64,000 bases of DNA, from positions 9,495,324 through 9,559,323 of the forward strand of contig CM037783.1 in the NCBI GenBank assembly GCA_021229015.1, written 5' to 3'. Within the stretch, counting starts at the first letter, position 1. Each line of letters begins with the position of its first letter. Shown in pieces: positions 36,862 through 49,686 of the stretch. The translations under genes and the position numbers were made by a program. The notes under the pieces are model-generated. The model was not told the origin of the DNA. It did no database searches and saw only the letters and a list, made by a program, of their open reading frames with translations. The DNA is from Solen grandis (lineage: Eukaryota > Mollusca > Bivalvia > Adapedonta > Solenidae).

Positions 36862-37080
36862 TCAAATAGCAGTGTACTAGTCTGTGACAGGGTGCAGGTG
36901 TAATATGGCTTGTAACAAGAGCTGTAGTGATGAGGTTTTCGACAGGGGCTTCTGTGATGTGATCTGCAACAGGGGCTGCTGTGTCATGGTGTACCATTGT
37001 TACATGGTCTGTAGCAGGGGCGGCTGCTCTTACGTCATCTGTGATGTGGCAGCGGGACTCATGTTGTTTGAGAGGTCATT
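36862..37080 (-). other. Degenerate repeat, possible exon, not resolved
   Basis: The minus strand is open for about 70 codons with an APVxDHIT-like repeat (AAPATDHVT, AAPVADHITEAP, TSHITPAP) and ends at a GTAAAA donor. The acceptor is poor and the phase does not join the exon at 36324. The plus strand shows the mirror image, a Cys-rich open frame. I treat it as an 18-21-bp tandem repeat. Confidence 0.3.
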
Positions 37081-37817
37081 CCTTTTAAGTTATCTTACAG
37101 GACAGTTTATCTGAAATCAAGAAATAAACATAAAAAAACAAAACAGTCAATGATGGCTCATTATAGCTAGAAACTCGTCTTATAGGCAAGAGAATCAATG
37201 CACAATTGTTTTGTAAATGGATAAAAAACAACAACAAAAAAACACAACCCTCATGCAATGTCAAATAATCACCATTAGTCAATCATTTTCAGAAATTAAT
37301 ACTTAAGAACTAAAAGATTCGGTTGTATGTTTGTGAAATTCAAATTGTATGATTTGGACAATAAATGTCAGTCATCTATCACAATAGGTAGAAACATAAT
37401 TTATAAGCTGACATAAAATTTCATCAGGTTGATTTGATTAACTTCAAAATAAAAGATGGAGTCATAATGAGGAATTACATATATACCTGCTTCAGAAGGC
37501 TATAAGCCAGAGTCCAAGAGTGTACATGTTAAGCTGGACTTGCATCACTTGTTACACATCTTTCTTTAGGAATTCTGAAATAAAATTCACAAATTTGTAG
37601 CTTTTGTAAATCAAAAAAATGTCTGCAGTTTTGTTATTGTTTTTATCCTTAGTTATCGAGGCAAAGTACACATTTATAATTATAAATATAAATGTGTATT
37701 GGACTTATGAAGCTAAAATATCAATTGATCAAATATATACTTATGTATTACACATGTGTATTAGACTTCATTATGAAGCAGAATATGATCAATCTACGTA
37801 ATAAATTACTTACTTAC

Positions 37818-38060
37818 CGATCTTGTAAATGTTAGAGCTCTGTATAGTTTCCCTTGGAATTTGACTTCACAACGTAGGTTAATTGCTGATCTCTATTTTC
37901 TTTATACATATGACTGTAAACGTTTAAATTAATACAGCAAACACGTTGAGCAATCAACCATGATTTTGTTTATGTTTACATTTTACGGTTCATGGCGGGT
38001 TCACAGTTCAAATTGTAATGACGCACCTCGATCACGTGTTCAGTTTTATCCAATGGACTT
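37818..38060 (-). promoter_or_regulatory. Possible promoter and first non-coding exon
   Basis: A near-perfect donor (GTAAGTAAG) ends a possible exon at 37818. Within 240 bp upstream on the minus strand are ATTGG (inverted CCAAT), a GATAAAA TATA-like box, an E-box CACGTG near 38034, and TGACGCA (CRE/AP-1-like) on the plus strand. Suggestive only; any of these can occur by chance. Confidence 0.3.
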
Positions 38061-38877
38061 TCTCGCTTTACATCAGTTATTTCTGTCTCAAGTTTGACTT
38101 ACTGAAGAGTTATGATGAATTTTAATCCATTCTGATGCTTAATTTAAATTCAGATATATTTTAGCAAATTAAAACCCAACATGTTTCTCAAAAAATGACC
38201 ATTAAAGACATTTATCATGACCAGGGGTCCAAACTTTTTTGTCACTTTTGCTAACTTACATTGTTTAGAACACCTGTGTAAAGGATAAATAAAATCGATC
38301 ATAGCAGATCCAAAGTTTAAAACCAAATGTTTTCTAAATTTCTTAGTATATCACAATTTTAATTGAAGTTTCCAATTATTTATATATATCTGAAAAAGAT
38401 GATTGTTTTCATAAACACATACCAGGGTCCTACGGTAATTCTAATTCATATTGTCCATTTTCACTAATCAATTGTTTTTAGCAGCCATTTTTAAACAATG
38501 TGATGTCATAAGAGCCAATGAAATTGATCACATGACTGTGCAGACAGCGTGTCTGGAAGACAGGAAGTTGACAGTTCAGCCTGTGTAAACACACATGTTC
38601 TGTACTGTACACAAGCAAGCAAAAACAAAAAAAAAGACTTTTTACTTGAAGAAACTCATTAGGGAAACTGTTGGTGAATTTATGATAAGACATTTATTTT
38701 ATTAAGTATAAAGTATATAAGCCTGATTTGGTCTGCATTTTTAATGATTTGTGAAGTTTAATAGCATTTTTTAGGACATGTTAATTTTATTTTAAGAATA
38801 GATTGAGGTAAAGTATGATTCTAACAAGATCTGATACAAACACAAATTACTTTTAGCCTCCTGTTCTCTTTTCTCTT

Positions 38878-38878
<1 letters not shown>

Positions 38879-38908
<30 letters not shown>

Positions 38909-38911
38909 GGT
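38879..38911 (+). repeat. T-run followed by a G-run
   Basis: About 10 T followed by about 24 G inside the 6.27-kb element. Homopolymer length is unreliable in assemblies. Confidence 0.8.
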
Positions 38912-39569
38912 GCATCTTGAACTTCCTGAACTACATTAATTGAGCCAATATGTGAAATCATCTAATCTGTTTTCTCTCTCTCTTTAAAAAACAGCTTATA
39001 CAAAGTAATTTTATAGATATCAAGTATTGAACCTGTGACAGATATTTCTGGTTTTAAAGGTATATGCTCATATTGTAATCTATATAACTGTTTTACTTGG
39101 AAAATCTGAAAATATATAATTTCATAAATGTCCGATCTTCAAAAATAACTTCAAAAAATTCAGTACTGATTTTATAAGAACACTACCGGAAGGGAAGAAT
39201 CAATTAGAAAGGTTCTTTATTATTTGGTCTTTATGAATTTTCATTCCGTTTAATATATATAAAAAAAAATCAAAAAAAATCTGGAAATTTGTTTTTATGA
39301 AGAATTAACCAATGGTTACCAAAATAAAATCTGTGTAAAATAAATCTGTGAAAAAAAAAAAGCATATCAAAAAAAACTAAACTAAAAGACGAACTTTTTA
39401 AAAGAATTTCAAAAAAAATTCAAAAAACGCACTTAAAATACACTTTTTCTGAAAAAGATACAGAAAAAACACACTTTTGTGAAAAAACGCAGGAAAAACA
39501 CACTTAAACTGCGTTTAAAGTGCGTTTTAAGTGCGTTTTGGTAAAAAGTGTGTTTTTTTTTGAGAAGGG

Positions 39570-39806
39570 TCTACATGAGACAGATAAATTAGTGCTGCCA
39601 TACTGCACCGTAGACAAGCGGCATGACACCACAATCAGTCACATTATCCTGACACAGGTTCAACAAGTTCTGGAACTACCCTTATATGCTGAGCACCAAG
39701 CAAGAGAGCAATACAATTTTTACGACTTTGGTAGGTCATGGGAGTGGATTAAACCCATGGCCTCCAGATTCCGAGGCGGATGCTCTAACCATCCGGACTG
39801 ATTAGC
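39570..39806 (-). mobile_element. SINE, part 2
   Basis: Continues the SINE that starts at 33241: tctacatgagacagataaat ... tatgctgagcaccaagcaag ... then ggattaaacccatgg and gatgctctaaccatccg, the tRNA-like head in reverse. Confidence 0.75.
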
Positions 39807-42800
39807 TAACTTGATGAATTTCAACTGAACTGAAACTGGTATAATTATGAAACAATGGATATTTCTATACCATGCAGACTGTGTCCAATTTGAGCTACAA
39901 TATTGCATGAGCAAATAGAGGAGACCTTGTTGCCAATGTTTAGAAATGAGGTTCTATATAATATAGTCTGTAATAATCTAATACTTTATCAGTGATGTCC
40001 CTGAAAACATTCAATGCCCAAGTTATATGTTTCTAGTTTAATACTGCAGTTGGAATAGCCTGTTAAAAACAAACTGCTTATCTCTTTACCACATCCGGGC
40101 ACAGAAACAGGATTTTGATAAATAAAAAAAAAGGGGGGGGGGGGCAGTAGGGGGCGGAATTGATATATCTTCAAACGTACAGGGGTGGGGGAGAGCAGGT
40201 TTGCTCTTTATTGTGCCAAATGTGTGTGTATTGGGGGGTGGGGGCCTCAGCAAACTTCACTACAGTTGATATCTACATTCTAATCGGCAAATATATTAAG
40301 TTAAATTGTATATCAATTTACAAATTCAACACATCTATTCAATAAATAAAACAAAAGGCCATAACTCATTTTAAATCAAGGTGGTCATGACATGCCAACG
40401 ATATGCGTAACTTACTATACTTTTTAATTTAATTAAATTCAGATAGCTGAAAAATAAGTGCTGACAAATCTAGTCTACAGATGGACAGACAGACAGAACA
40501 ATGAACGCTACTCCAATATAGCCCAAATGTACTTTGTATCCAAAGGTTATAAAAATGAAGCAGTAATTACTCAGGGTACACTGCCAGGAAATATTTTACA
40601 CAAAAAATTAAAGCTTATTACTCATACTAAATTTCCCAGTTATTAATGGAGATAAATCACAAATGCAAATACTCAGCCACTGAGACTGTCTAATTAGACC
40701 ATGAAGTACACATCGCTGTAAACCTGGTCTGACAAAGCACTGACTTCAGTCTGGTCAGGCTTTTATGCAGTATTGCAAAGTGTAACTGGTCTTATACCTC
40801 TATGAAGGTTGACAGGTGACATCGCATCAAACATACACGGGTCTAAACAATGGACCCTTCCTGCAGTTTTTATAGAAGCGTTCAAATTGAAACGCTATGC
40901 CCCCTTGACCTTAAGGGTCATGGTCATTCGAAGGTTAAGGTCACCTGGCAGGTAGAGCCCATCACAGTGCATGCATCTGTGAAGTTTGGAGGCTGTAGGG
41001 GGAAGGACTTCTGTGTTATGGTCAAGAATTTAGTTTTGTGACAGACAGTCCAAAAACAATATGCTCCCCCAATCTATCGATGTAGAGGCATAAAAAAATG
41101 CTTTTGTTTGTTAATACTGTTAATCAGCTGTGAGTGATATGACCTAGCTCACTGCAATGCATCACATGACAAAAATGAAAATTATATTAAGTCCAAATCC
41201 TTCAATTGTCAGAAGAGATTATCAAGAAAAAGTTCAACCTAATTTCACAGTTACTGACTGGGCAGAAAGATCAGACCATGTGAGGCAGCTGAGGAGATCA
41301 CGACCTATTTTGTCACTATGGAAACCACATACTTCAGATCAGCTACCATGGGACTGTAACCAGGTCAGACATTACAGCCCACACACCCTCCATATGTCCT
41401 TAACATTCAGGAAGTAATGTCTTATCCTGTATTCACTGGGACAACTGTACATAACTTTACATCATGCCAGACGGGCATAAAACAAGATCAGATTGAAAGT
41501 GCATTTCAGTTAAGACACGCCCTGTGCACTCAAAATTAAGAGTGATATCATAGTATGATTTTTACACTCAGACTCATTAACTATGCCCATTATGGGTATC
41601 AAGTTTGAGCCTGTGATCATACTCAGTTTGTTTCAAGAACACAGTCTGGTTCTACAGTGCATGATTTAATGGTTATGTAATGTAAGCACATATCCTTAAG
41701 TTGTTTTTGAATTTTTGCCTGTACAGTTTGAAAGAAAAAACATGTTTGTTAACTTTATTTGACAAAGAAATTTTATGCAATCTTCTATAAATATAAGACC
41801 ATATCATTACTTTAACCTTATGTTATAAAAAAAATGTATCTTTCACACCAGGCTTATTCAAACAAGTATCTGTTTTCCTTAACATAAAAAATAGTCATAT
41901 CTATAAATAAATTTCATGAGCATGTTCTTATCTTTGTACTTTTATTTGCACACAGTGAGGTGATATTTGTTAATATATTCCAACAGGTGATATATATCTA
42001 TTTTTATATTCTAAGAAAGTGCAGTTGTTTACATATTAGAAACAGACTTAACAAGAGCACTGCAAAACACTGCAATATACGCCCAAAGTTATTGTAATGT
42101 AAAGAAGCCTTGTATGTTATATGGTACATTACTGATGTCTATCAAAGGCCGAATTTTTTTTTTTTATCATATTCACAAAATGCTGACATAAGAACACTTT
42201 TGTTTGACTCCGACGTTGTTTGCTGATACATCTACATTTACTTTTGAAAGTTTCAGATCATAGAGCACAAAATCTAACCTTAATGCACATCTACATATAA
42301 GGGCAAGTATTGTTGGTATTAGTTTGAACCAAATCTCTCCAGTAGTGGAAGAGTTGCGTTCACAGGTTCTACTTATAAAACTGCATATAGGAAAATTTGA
42401 GAAGGGGCCATTGAGAAAGGGCTATAACTCTTGATAAAAGTTGCATGTGAGAGCGAAATCCAGCATTCATGCACATCTGCATATAAGGGTAAGTATTGCT
42501 GTAAGTTTGAACCAAATCCCTCCAGTAGTGGAAGAGATGCGTTCACAGGTTCTGCTTATAAAACTGCATATAGGAAAAATTGAGAAGGGGCCATAACTCT
42601 TGAAAGTTGCATGTGAGAGTGAAATCCAGCCTTCATGGAAGTTCATGCACATCTACATATAAGGGCAAGTAATGTTGGTTATCAGTTTGAACCAAATCCC
42701 TCCAGTAGTGTTGGAGGAGTTGCATTCACGAGGTTCTGCTAACGACCAGATGGATGGACAAACAGACAGATAGACAGACAAACAGAAAAAGTCTGCTAAC

Positions 42801-45399
42801 GGCCAGACGGATGGACAAACAGACAGATAGACAGACAAACAGAAAAAATGATCCCTATGTGTCACCCCTACTTTCAGCAGGTGAAATAAAAAGAATTTAG
42901 ATTGGAAGTAAGAAAAAGGAAAAAAAAACAACAACCTTGAACTGATATTATTATCAAATCTATGTTTACTGTCTATACCACATTCCAATGGCCATTTAAG
43001 TGGGCCCCCACTGTTTGTTTTTGTTATGATCAGAAATATTTCTGAACATGTTACTTTGTGACACCAAAAACTTAGCACTTTTTACAAAACAAATGTAAAA
43101 TGTTATACTTCAGGCTAGTATGTCAATTATAAACTACACTGTATACTATATTTAACTCTATTTATTCTTGAAATGGTATTGTTTGGTTTTCAAAACAGTA
43201 TTTCAGTCTTTTGGAGATTTGCCATAAGGCAACCATAAGTACTACCTCCTTGGTGAATGTAAACTGTCAAAGATAAAACCCCCTCCAAATGAATTATTAT
43301 TTTTCAGTGCAAAATAATGTCATTATGATTAACGAACAAATTTGGTTCTGTTGTTTTTTTTATTATCATCATTATTTTATATACATGTATCTGGGTTGAA
43401 AATACACCTACCCTTACGAACTACCACCCTGTATTTCTTACTTGCTCAATCCTTAATTCTGCAAGTGGGCGAATGGATTTTTATTACCCTGCTCCTGAGC
43501 TCCAAAAAAATGACAGTTACCTTTAACAATAGAAAATATGACTACTTTAATGTGCTGGTATTTCAAAAGCATGTGGTCATCCTTTGACCAATATCAGCCA
43601 TAGGAAACCCGACAAGAAAAAATGTGACGTAAATGCTTGGTTAATTAGTCACTATATACCATATACAAAATCCAGATCAAGCCTCTTTCAGTAAGAGTAC
43701 CACAGTTCCATATTTGGTCAAATTCTAACAGGTGATATAATTACCTCCCTGTCCGGTGATTATTTGTTTTTTGGGAAAAACAAAGAATTTAAAACTTTTG
43801 TATCACAAATTCAATATGGGGAGGTAATAACTTCCTTAATGGCTGGCTGGTGAATAGTGTTACATCAGACAGTGAACCCACTTAAACAATGCGGAAAAAG
43901 ACTTTGTAAATTGAAAGTCAAGTCATTCTGTCGTTCATCTTACACTGATGAGCTCAACATACAGGTGCTTTGCCCGAGTTTGCAATTGTGAAATCTAAGA
44001 TGAAATATAAGAAGGTGTTTAACCCTTACCCTGCTGGAATTGTAAGTGCTAACCTTTACCACCAGTAAAGAGCCAGGCCGTGCAGGCTGGCCTGGCTCTC
44101 TACTGTTGGCTGACCAACTACAAGTTTTCATCTTGTTATCCCTAAAATTGATAATGGACAGTTCCAAAAAACATGCCGGCTAAGTCCATTTGAGAAATTC
44201 AGCAGGTTAAGGGTTAAAGGCGCAGATAAAATCTAATAGTACCTTAATCAATAGTTATAGTAAACATCTTTTTCTCTTTTCTTCTAATAAATGACTAGCT
44301 AGATATTAATGCTCACAATAAAATATCAAAATTGTTGTTATACCAGTAGATACATACCGAATTTCTACTGACATACCTTTTTTTTAATTTTAATTTTTTC
44401 AATATATAAATAAAACACACACACATATGTGTGTATGAGTAATATTTCATAATCAGGGGCCCTAATTCACTGAACTTTGTGCAAGAATGATCTCTGTACG
44501 TATATAAATGTAAATTTACAGCTTTGAATAGCATTTTTCTTGTGTGTGTGTGTGTTTGGTGTTTTTTTTCTTCAAAAAAAAAAAAAAAAAATGTTTTGTA
44601 TAATACAATGCAATGGGCCACTTTTCTTTTCATGATTAATTGTTCAATATTTGATAAGACATTAGTAGACACTATACAGAACAAACTTATTGTGACTCTG
44701 ATCAAATTCCATACGAAGTGTTGTGAAACGGGCTCTAGTATTTCGATGGATGCTGTTTAACCAATTAGAAATCTGAAGAGATATCTATAAGTTCTGAACA
44801 TTAGGCAATATAGCTCAGAACGAATGTCATGGCGCACAAAGGTTTGTGTGATATATTCATGCATAACGGTTGTCACTGAGATGGTCAGTGTTGCAAATTT
44901 GCATGGACTTAAGGTATTTATCAGATCTATGCTAGACAGCAACCAAAGTAAATCAAATTTTATTTATAAATATATTTTGGCAATCAGGTTTCGATCGTTT
45001 GTAATTTTTGTAAGGGTAACGTCCCATGCTGATATCTCAGCATTTATTTTTTTGTTTTGTTAAAGTTCAGCATGGTCATATATTTTTTAAATTATCTTTA
45101 AATTTTTTTTTTTCAGAGTATTTTTACATTACATTCTTTGTTTTGAATTTTTATCTCTGGTTTTTATCCTGATTTAGTATACCTTTGCCTTATTCACTTA
45201 TAAGGTGTTCAGTGTATGCATTTTAGGTATGATTATATACATTAGTTACATTGGAGCATTATATACCATTTGTGTTAAGATAATTATTTATGGAATATGT
45301 TTCATATCATATTACTGGTATTTTGTATGCCGAAGGTTGGTTTCAATATTAAAAGGTTTTTTGAGTGTGTGTTTAAAAAAAATTTTGGAATATTTATTT
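39807..45399. other. Repeat-rich sequence, no gene
   Basis: No supported coding region. Seen: poly-G near 40132-40145; a repeat with gaccttaagggtcatggtca at 40895-40945; about three tandem units of roughly 180 bp at 42290-42740 (cacatctacatataagggca ... ccaaatccctccagtagtgg), followed by two units of a cagacagatagacagac repeat at 42740-42850; a MITE at 44021-44215; a GT/T/A microsatellite near 44540-44592. Confidence 0.6.
44021..44215. mobile_element. Short MITE with AACCCTTA ends
   Basis: 195 bp, AACCCTTACCCTGCTG at the left and CAGCAGGTTAAGGGTT at the right (inverted). The interior has gccaggccgtgcaggctggcc, a short palindrome. Probably a distant relative of the AACCCT family. Confidence 0.7.
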
Positions 45400-45635
45400 A
45401 ATCCTTTCCCTCATAGAGGAAACTATGAAAAGACCTATGCGAACAGCATAAAACCAGATCAGCCTGCGAGTAACTAGCAGGCTGATCAGGTTTTATGCTG
45501 TTCGCTGCTCCTCAGTGGTCTGGAAATGAGGACTTTATAATTAAATTTGGTAAGGTTTAACTGTGGTTTTCTACAGATCAGGCTTTATGTGGTACCTATT
45601 GAGTGCGTCAAAATGAGTATATATGAGGGAAAGGG
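45400..45635 (+). mobile_element. AACCCTTTCCCTCATA-type MITE
   Basis: Near-complete copy with the hairpin; both terminal repeats have a changed last base or two. Confidence 0.8.
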
Positions 45636-47657
45636 ACACTCTTTTGCAACTTTATTTTCACCTTTAATTTCTTTTGAAAATGATGACCTTTTTTTGCAAC
45701 TTGATATGATACAGTGCCACCAATTATAAATGACCCATAATGCATTTCCGGGGAGAAACCCAATTATATGCTTTCTTATATATGATTCTGTTAAAAGTAT
45801 TCATTTTTGTATCAAAATTGACAATAGTCAATAACTAAATGCATTTCCCTTAATTAAAAAATACTTTATCTTAAAGAGTCTTTTTTTTTTAAATAAGTCT
45901 CTGGTTAATTTTACATAAAAAAAAAACAAGAATTAGGAGCATTCATTTCTTCAGTTAACTGCCACAAAATCTAATCCATTTTCAGAATCCTTATACTTAT
46001 AATATAAAATATATAATGAAGGATACATGTTACACTGACGCTTAAATCTCAAAATATATTGTTTTCAATGTTGCCCAACATAAACCCAAGGTTACCTATT
46101 ATGACAATGTCTCAGTGTGACATTTAGCAATTTGATCAGGCAAATGTCAATATCTTCTGAAGATAATGTTCATCCATACTTTTTCCTTATTTAAATTCAA
46201 AAATGAACAGTCATTTCAACATTTCTAAGTTTCTAATGTTTTATTTATTTACACTGACCCAAGACTTTTTTGTGGAATTACAAAAGCCATTTTCATGAGA
46301 ACAAAATGTCAGCAATAGAACAAAACATGGCTGAATTTTGCTCAAGTTTATGGCAAAGATTTACGACAAAATTTTGAAGTCTGCATTAGGCGAGCCAAAG
46401 TCTCAAACCCTAAAATGCCTTAAAGAGATAAATTCAAGCTTAACTGTTTGGATAAGGTTTTGACCTTCACCTTGAGACTTCACAGCCAGACCACAGGATC
46501 TACATAATATTGTCTTGGATTTGTCCATGAGAGAGAATTCACTCAAGTAAATATGACATGATTATTAGTTCAAGCTGACAAAATTTGAGATGTTGACCTT
46601 AGATCTTTAGGTGTGACCTTGACCTTCAATTTGTGCCATTCAGGCCCTTTCTTCAGATGCTGAGGAAAGGGCGTTAATATAATAAGTGTGACCATTTTCT
46701 TTTTTTCATTGGGGAAAGAAATAGATTAAAGTGAAGCATATCTGCCTATATAGGAATTACAAAGTTGGCAAAAAGAGGGACAAATCAGAAAATTAACACA
46801 TCACATCAGTATATGTATGACAAAGGTAAACTGTTAACCTAATTTAACTTAATATATGAAGTCATCAATAACCTCGCTTCTTGGCTAAAGAAATGTTTCA
46901 AACTGTTAGTTGCTGGGCAGTAAATAAGTTGGGTACACGTTGCTCACACAAATAGTTTCAATGTGTTTTGCAGTCTGGTTTCCGGCTGTCCTCAAAATTA
47001 CAGATAATGTAGTGAAAGAAGGAGGTACCCCAGCCAAGAACCAAACAATGAAATTTATTGGAACACATTGTGTGAGAAACTCACCCCGGTAATCTTCATT
47101 ATTGGGCTATCAATCACAGGCAGCGGTTTTGTTAGGTGGACACCTGCTTGCCCGTGCCAGGTTAAAATCACCATGGGCAAGTGATTTTTCCAAGGAGATA
47201 GCCCGTCGGGCAAGTTTATTATCTTTCGGGCTTTTTTTTTTTTTTTTCCCTCCTACATTATATAGCGGGTGAGTTGCTTGCAAATTATGTTTGATACATG
47301 TTAACTAAGAAATTCATCTTAATACTACACATATTTAGTTTTAAACATTAACAAACACTAACTAACTTAAAGATTGGACAAGCTGTTTTCACTGGGGGCA
47401 AGTAGATGTTCAAAGTAACTTGCCCCCTGGGCAAGTGAAGGTCAAATCCTTAAGGAAACCCCTGACAGGCCACTGGCTATTTTTTATCAGCTTCCATAAT
47501 TATAACAGTCATCATAAACAAGACCCTATCACCAAAAACAAACATACCCCAATTAATTTTTATCTTACAATGATAAAATATAAAAAGAATTCCAATATTT
47601 AGGTTCAGGACTGGGTCATACTTAAATCATATTACCAGTACAATGTCCAAGGTCCTT
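45636..47657. other. AT-rich sequence with one unclassified element
   Basis: No gene seen. At about 47148-47440 gcttgcccgtgcc, gggcaagtgatttt, gtcgggcaag and cttgccccctgggcaagtg form repeated inverted GGGCAAG motifs, probably a diverged MITE. Confidence 0.5.
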
Positions 47658-47897
47658 AACCCTTTCCCTCATACAGACTCATTTTGATGCACTCAATAGG
47701 TACCACATAAAACCTGATCTGCAGAAAGCCAAACTCAAACCTTACCAAAATTAATTGTAAAATCCTCATTTCCAGACCACTGAGGAGCAGCGAACAGCAT
47801 AAAACCTGATCAGCCTGCGAGTTACTCGCAGGCTGATCTGGTTTTATGCTGTTCGCATAGGTCTTTTCATGGTATCCTCTAGGAGGGAAAGCCGGTT
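47658..47897 (-). mobile_element. AACCCTTTCCCTCATA-type MITE
   Basis: Complete copy in reverse orientation with a small insertion in the right terminal repeat (gaaagccggtt). Confidence 0.8.
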
Positions 47898-49263
47898 AAA
47901 GCCCCAATATAATCTCTTAGATTCTAAATTATCCTGCTGACAAAGGTAGACATCCCTCAGAGGCAAGATTGTGACTAAAGATATTGAAAAAAAAAATTAC
48001 TTTATCATCACCAGATTACAAAATCATACTGTAGAATCATTAAGTTTCACGGAAGACTAGTTTTAGTCAATTTCATGGACCACTATATATCAACAAATCT
48101 TAATTCCCACAAAAACTGTTTATTTGGCAGACTTCCTGTTTTCTAGAACAAAAATCCACGAAAATATATACCAACATAATTGACCTTAATATAGAATCCA
48201 CTAAATTTAATGCCAACGAAAATATATGATTTTACATTACAGAGGCAACACTGTTCAAGGATTGTACAGTATCTATATCTGATAACAGGCTTCCATAATG
48301 ACAGCGGATCAATGTTCAAAATTTAAATGCAGGTAGCTGATAAAACCAGTGTCTTGGTAAAATACATTGTCCGTATATATTCTAAATGAAAATATAAATC
48401 AAATAGATCTATTCTTTATTAAATTTGAACTTATACCAACTGTACATCATGTACATATAAACCAACATATTTTAAACCAATTTTCAGAACTATTTCAACA
48501 AGCCTAATAAATTAAACCTATAATAAAAAGGAGTTATTTATCTCTCAAGGTTTATCACAAACCTCTTGTCATTAAAAGGGTATTCAGATTAATTTTGGTT
48601 ACCTGAACTATTTTCATTCAAGCATTGGCCATATAAATCACATCATGTGGTTAAAAAAAATCTGCATATTTAAGATATCAATATTTCGCTGACGCTACAT
48701 ACAGTAGATCTTAACAATACACATGAAACTAGCTATAACAGTGGAAGGCTATTTATAGATCCAGATCATAACTGTATTACACAACATGACTGTCAGACTG
48801 AAATATTCAGCCAACAATAAGTACAAATTTATAACTTGATGAATATTCATTAACTGAACATTAAATAGTATATGAAATAATGGATTTTTTTGCCATGCAG
48901 AATAATTAAAATCTAATCTACAATATTGTATGAGAAAGCAGAAAATGTCCTGATCTTTGCCTTAATGCAACACATGTCTACCTTGTTCATTCAAGGTTGT
49001 AGAAACCAGCAGAAGCACAAAGTTCTGGAGACTTTGATTCATTTTCATTCTATGATGACAAAATCCTGTTAACCCATTGCCATTAACTAATCCTGTAAAT
49101 CATCAAGGTATATATACCATAGACAAGCGAGATCAAAAGATTCAGCCTGTTTTTTAAGCAATATTTCCTTTTAATCTGGTCCTCCAGTATAAACCTGGTA
49201 AGAAAGTCTGTTAACTGCAGGCTGATTTGGTGTTATACAGGCTGTCTAGGTTATAAAAGGGTT
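47898..49263. other. No gene; diverged MITE at 48826-48965
   Basis: AT-rich, with tatatgattttacattac-type short repeats. Positions 48826-48965 share atgaatattcattaactga and atgcagaataattaaaatc with the ATGAATATTCAT MITE family. Confidence 0.5.
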
Positions 49264-49425
49264 AACCCTTTCCCTCATATAGACTCATATTGACGCACTC
49301 AGTAGGTACCACATAAAGCCTGATCTGCAGAAAACCAAAGTTAAACCTTACCAAATTTAATTACAAAATCCTCATTTCCAGACCACTGAGGAGCAGCGAA
49401 CAGCATAAAACCTGATCAGCCTGCG
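49264..49425 (-). mobile_element. Truncated AACCCTTTCCCTCATA-type MITE
   Basis: Starts with the terminal repeat and runs into the first half of the hairpin (cctgatcagcctgcga), then stops exactly where the palindrome at 49426 begins. Confidence 0.8.
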
Positions 49426-49631
49426 ATACAGCTTCTGATGAACAAACAAAGTGTGTTAACCCTTTCCCTCATAGAGGAAACCATGAAAAGACCTATGCGA
49501 GCAGCATAAAACCAGATCAGCCTGCGAGTAACTGCGCAGGCTGATCTGGTTTTATGCTGTTCGCATAGGTCTTTTCATGGTTTCCTCTATGAGGGAAAGG
49601 GTTAACATACTTTGTTCATCAGAAGCTGTAT
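49426..49631. repeat. 206-bp near-perfect palindrome
   Basis: Left arm atacagcttctgatgaacaa, then AACCCTTTCCCTCATAGAGG and the rest of a half MITE, mirrored by the complement ending ttgttcatcagaagctgtat. The MITE core (49458-49603) is itself an almost perfect inverted repeat of about 73-bp arms, and the flanks add about 30 bp per side. The centre is near 49528, with a loop of about five bases (agtaa). Confidence 0.9.
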
Positions 49632-49686
49632 TCATAAAGCAACTTCATAGAAATATATTATTTACGTAAGCTAAGATTCAGTATTG

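Larger units (their letters stand above)
33299..39569. mobile_element. 6.27-kb element with terminal inverted repeats and subterminal tandem repeats
   Basis: Left end CCCTTCTCAAA (33299) and right end TTTGAGAAGGG (39559-39569) are exact inverted repeats. They sit inside a SINE, and the dinucleotide TC flanks both sides (33297-33298, 39570-39571). Both ends carry motifs such as AAAACGCACTTAAGTGCG and AGTGTGTTTTT; at the left these form tandem units. The AT-rich interior has no transposase-like open frame, so it looks non-autonomous. Minus-strand sequences with good splice sites (35499-35574, 36219-36324, donor at 37818) lie inside. I cannot assign a superfamily. Confidence 0.7.

Noticed and set aside
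36884..37114. A Cys-rich secreted peptide on the plus strand
   Set aside because: No signal peptide; the cysteines come from an imperfect short tandem repeat whose other strand is equally open.
42653..43078. A 141-codon minus-strand open frame with SVYLSVCPSV
   Set aside because: It is a translation of the cagacagatagacagac simple repeat and its flanks.
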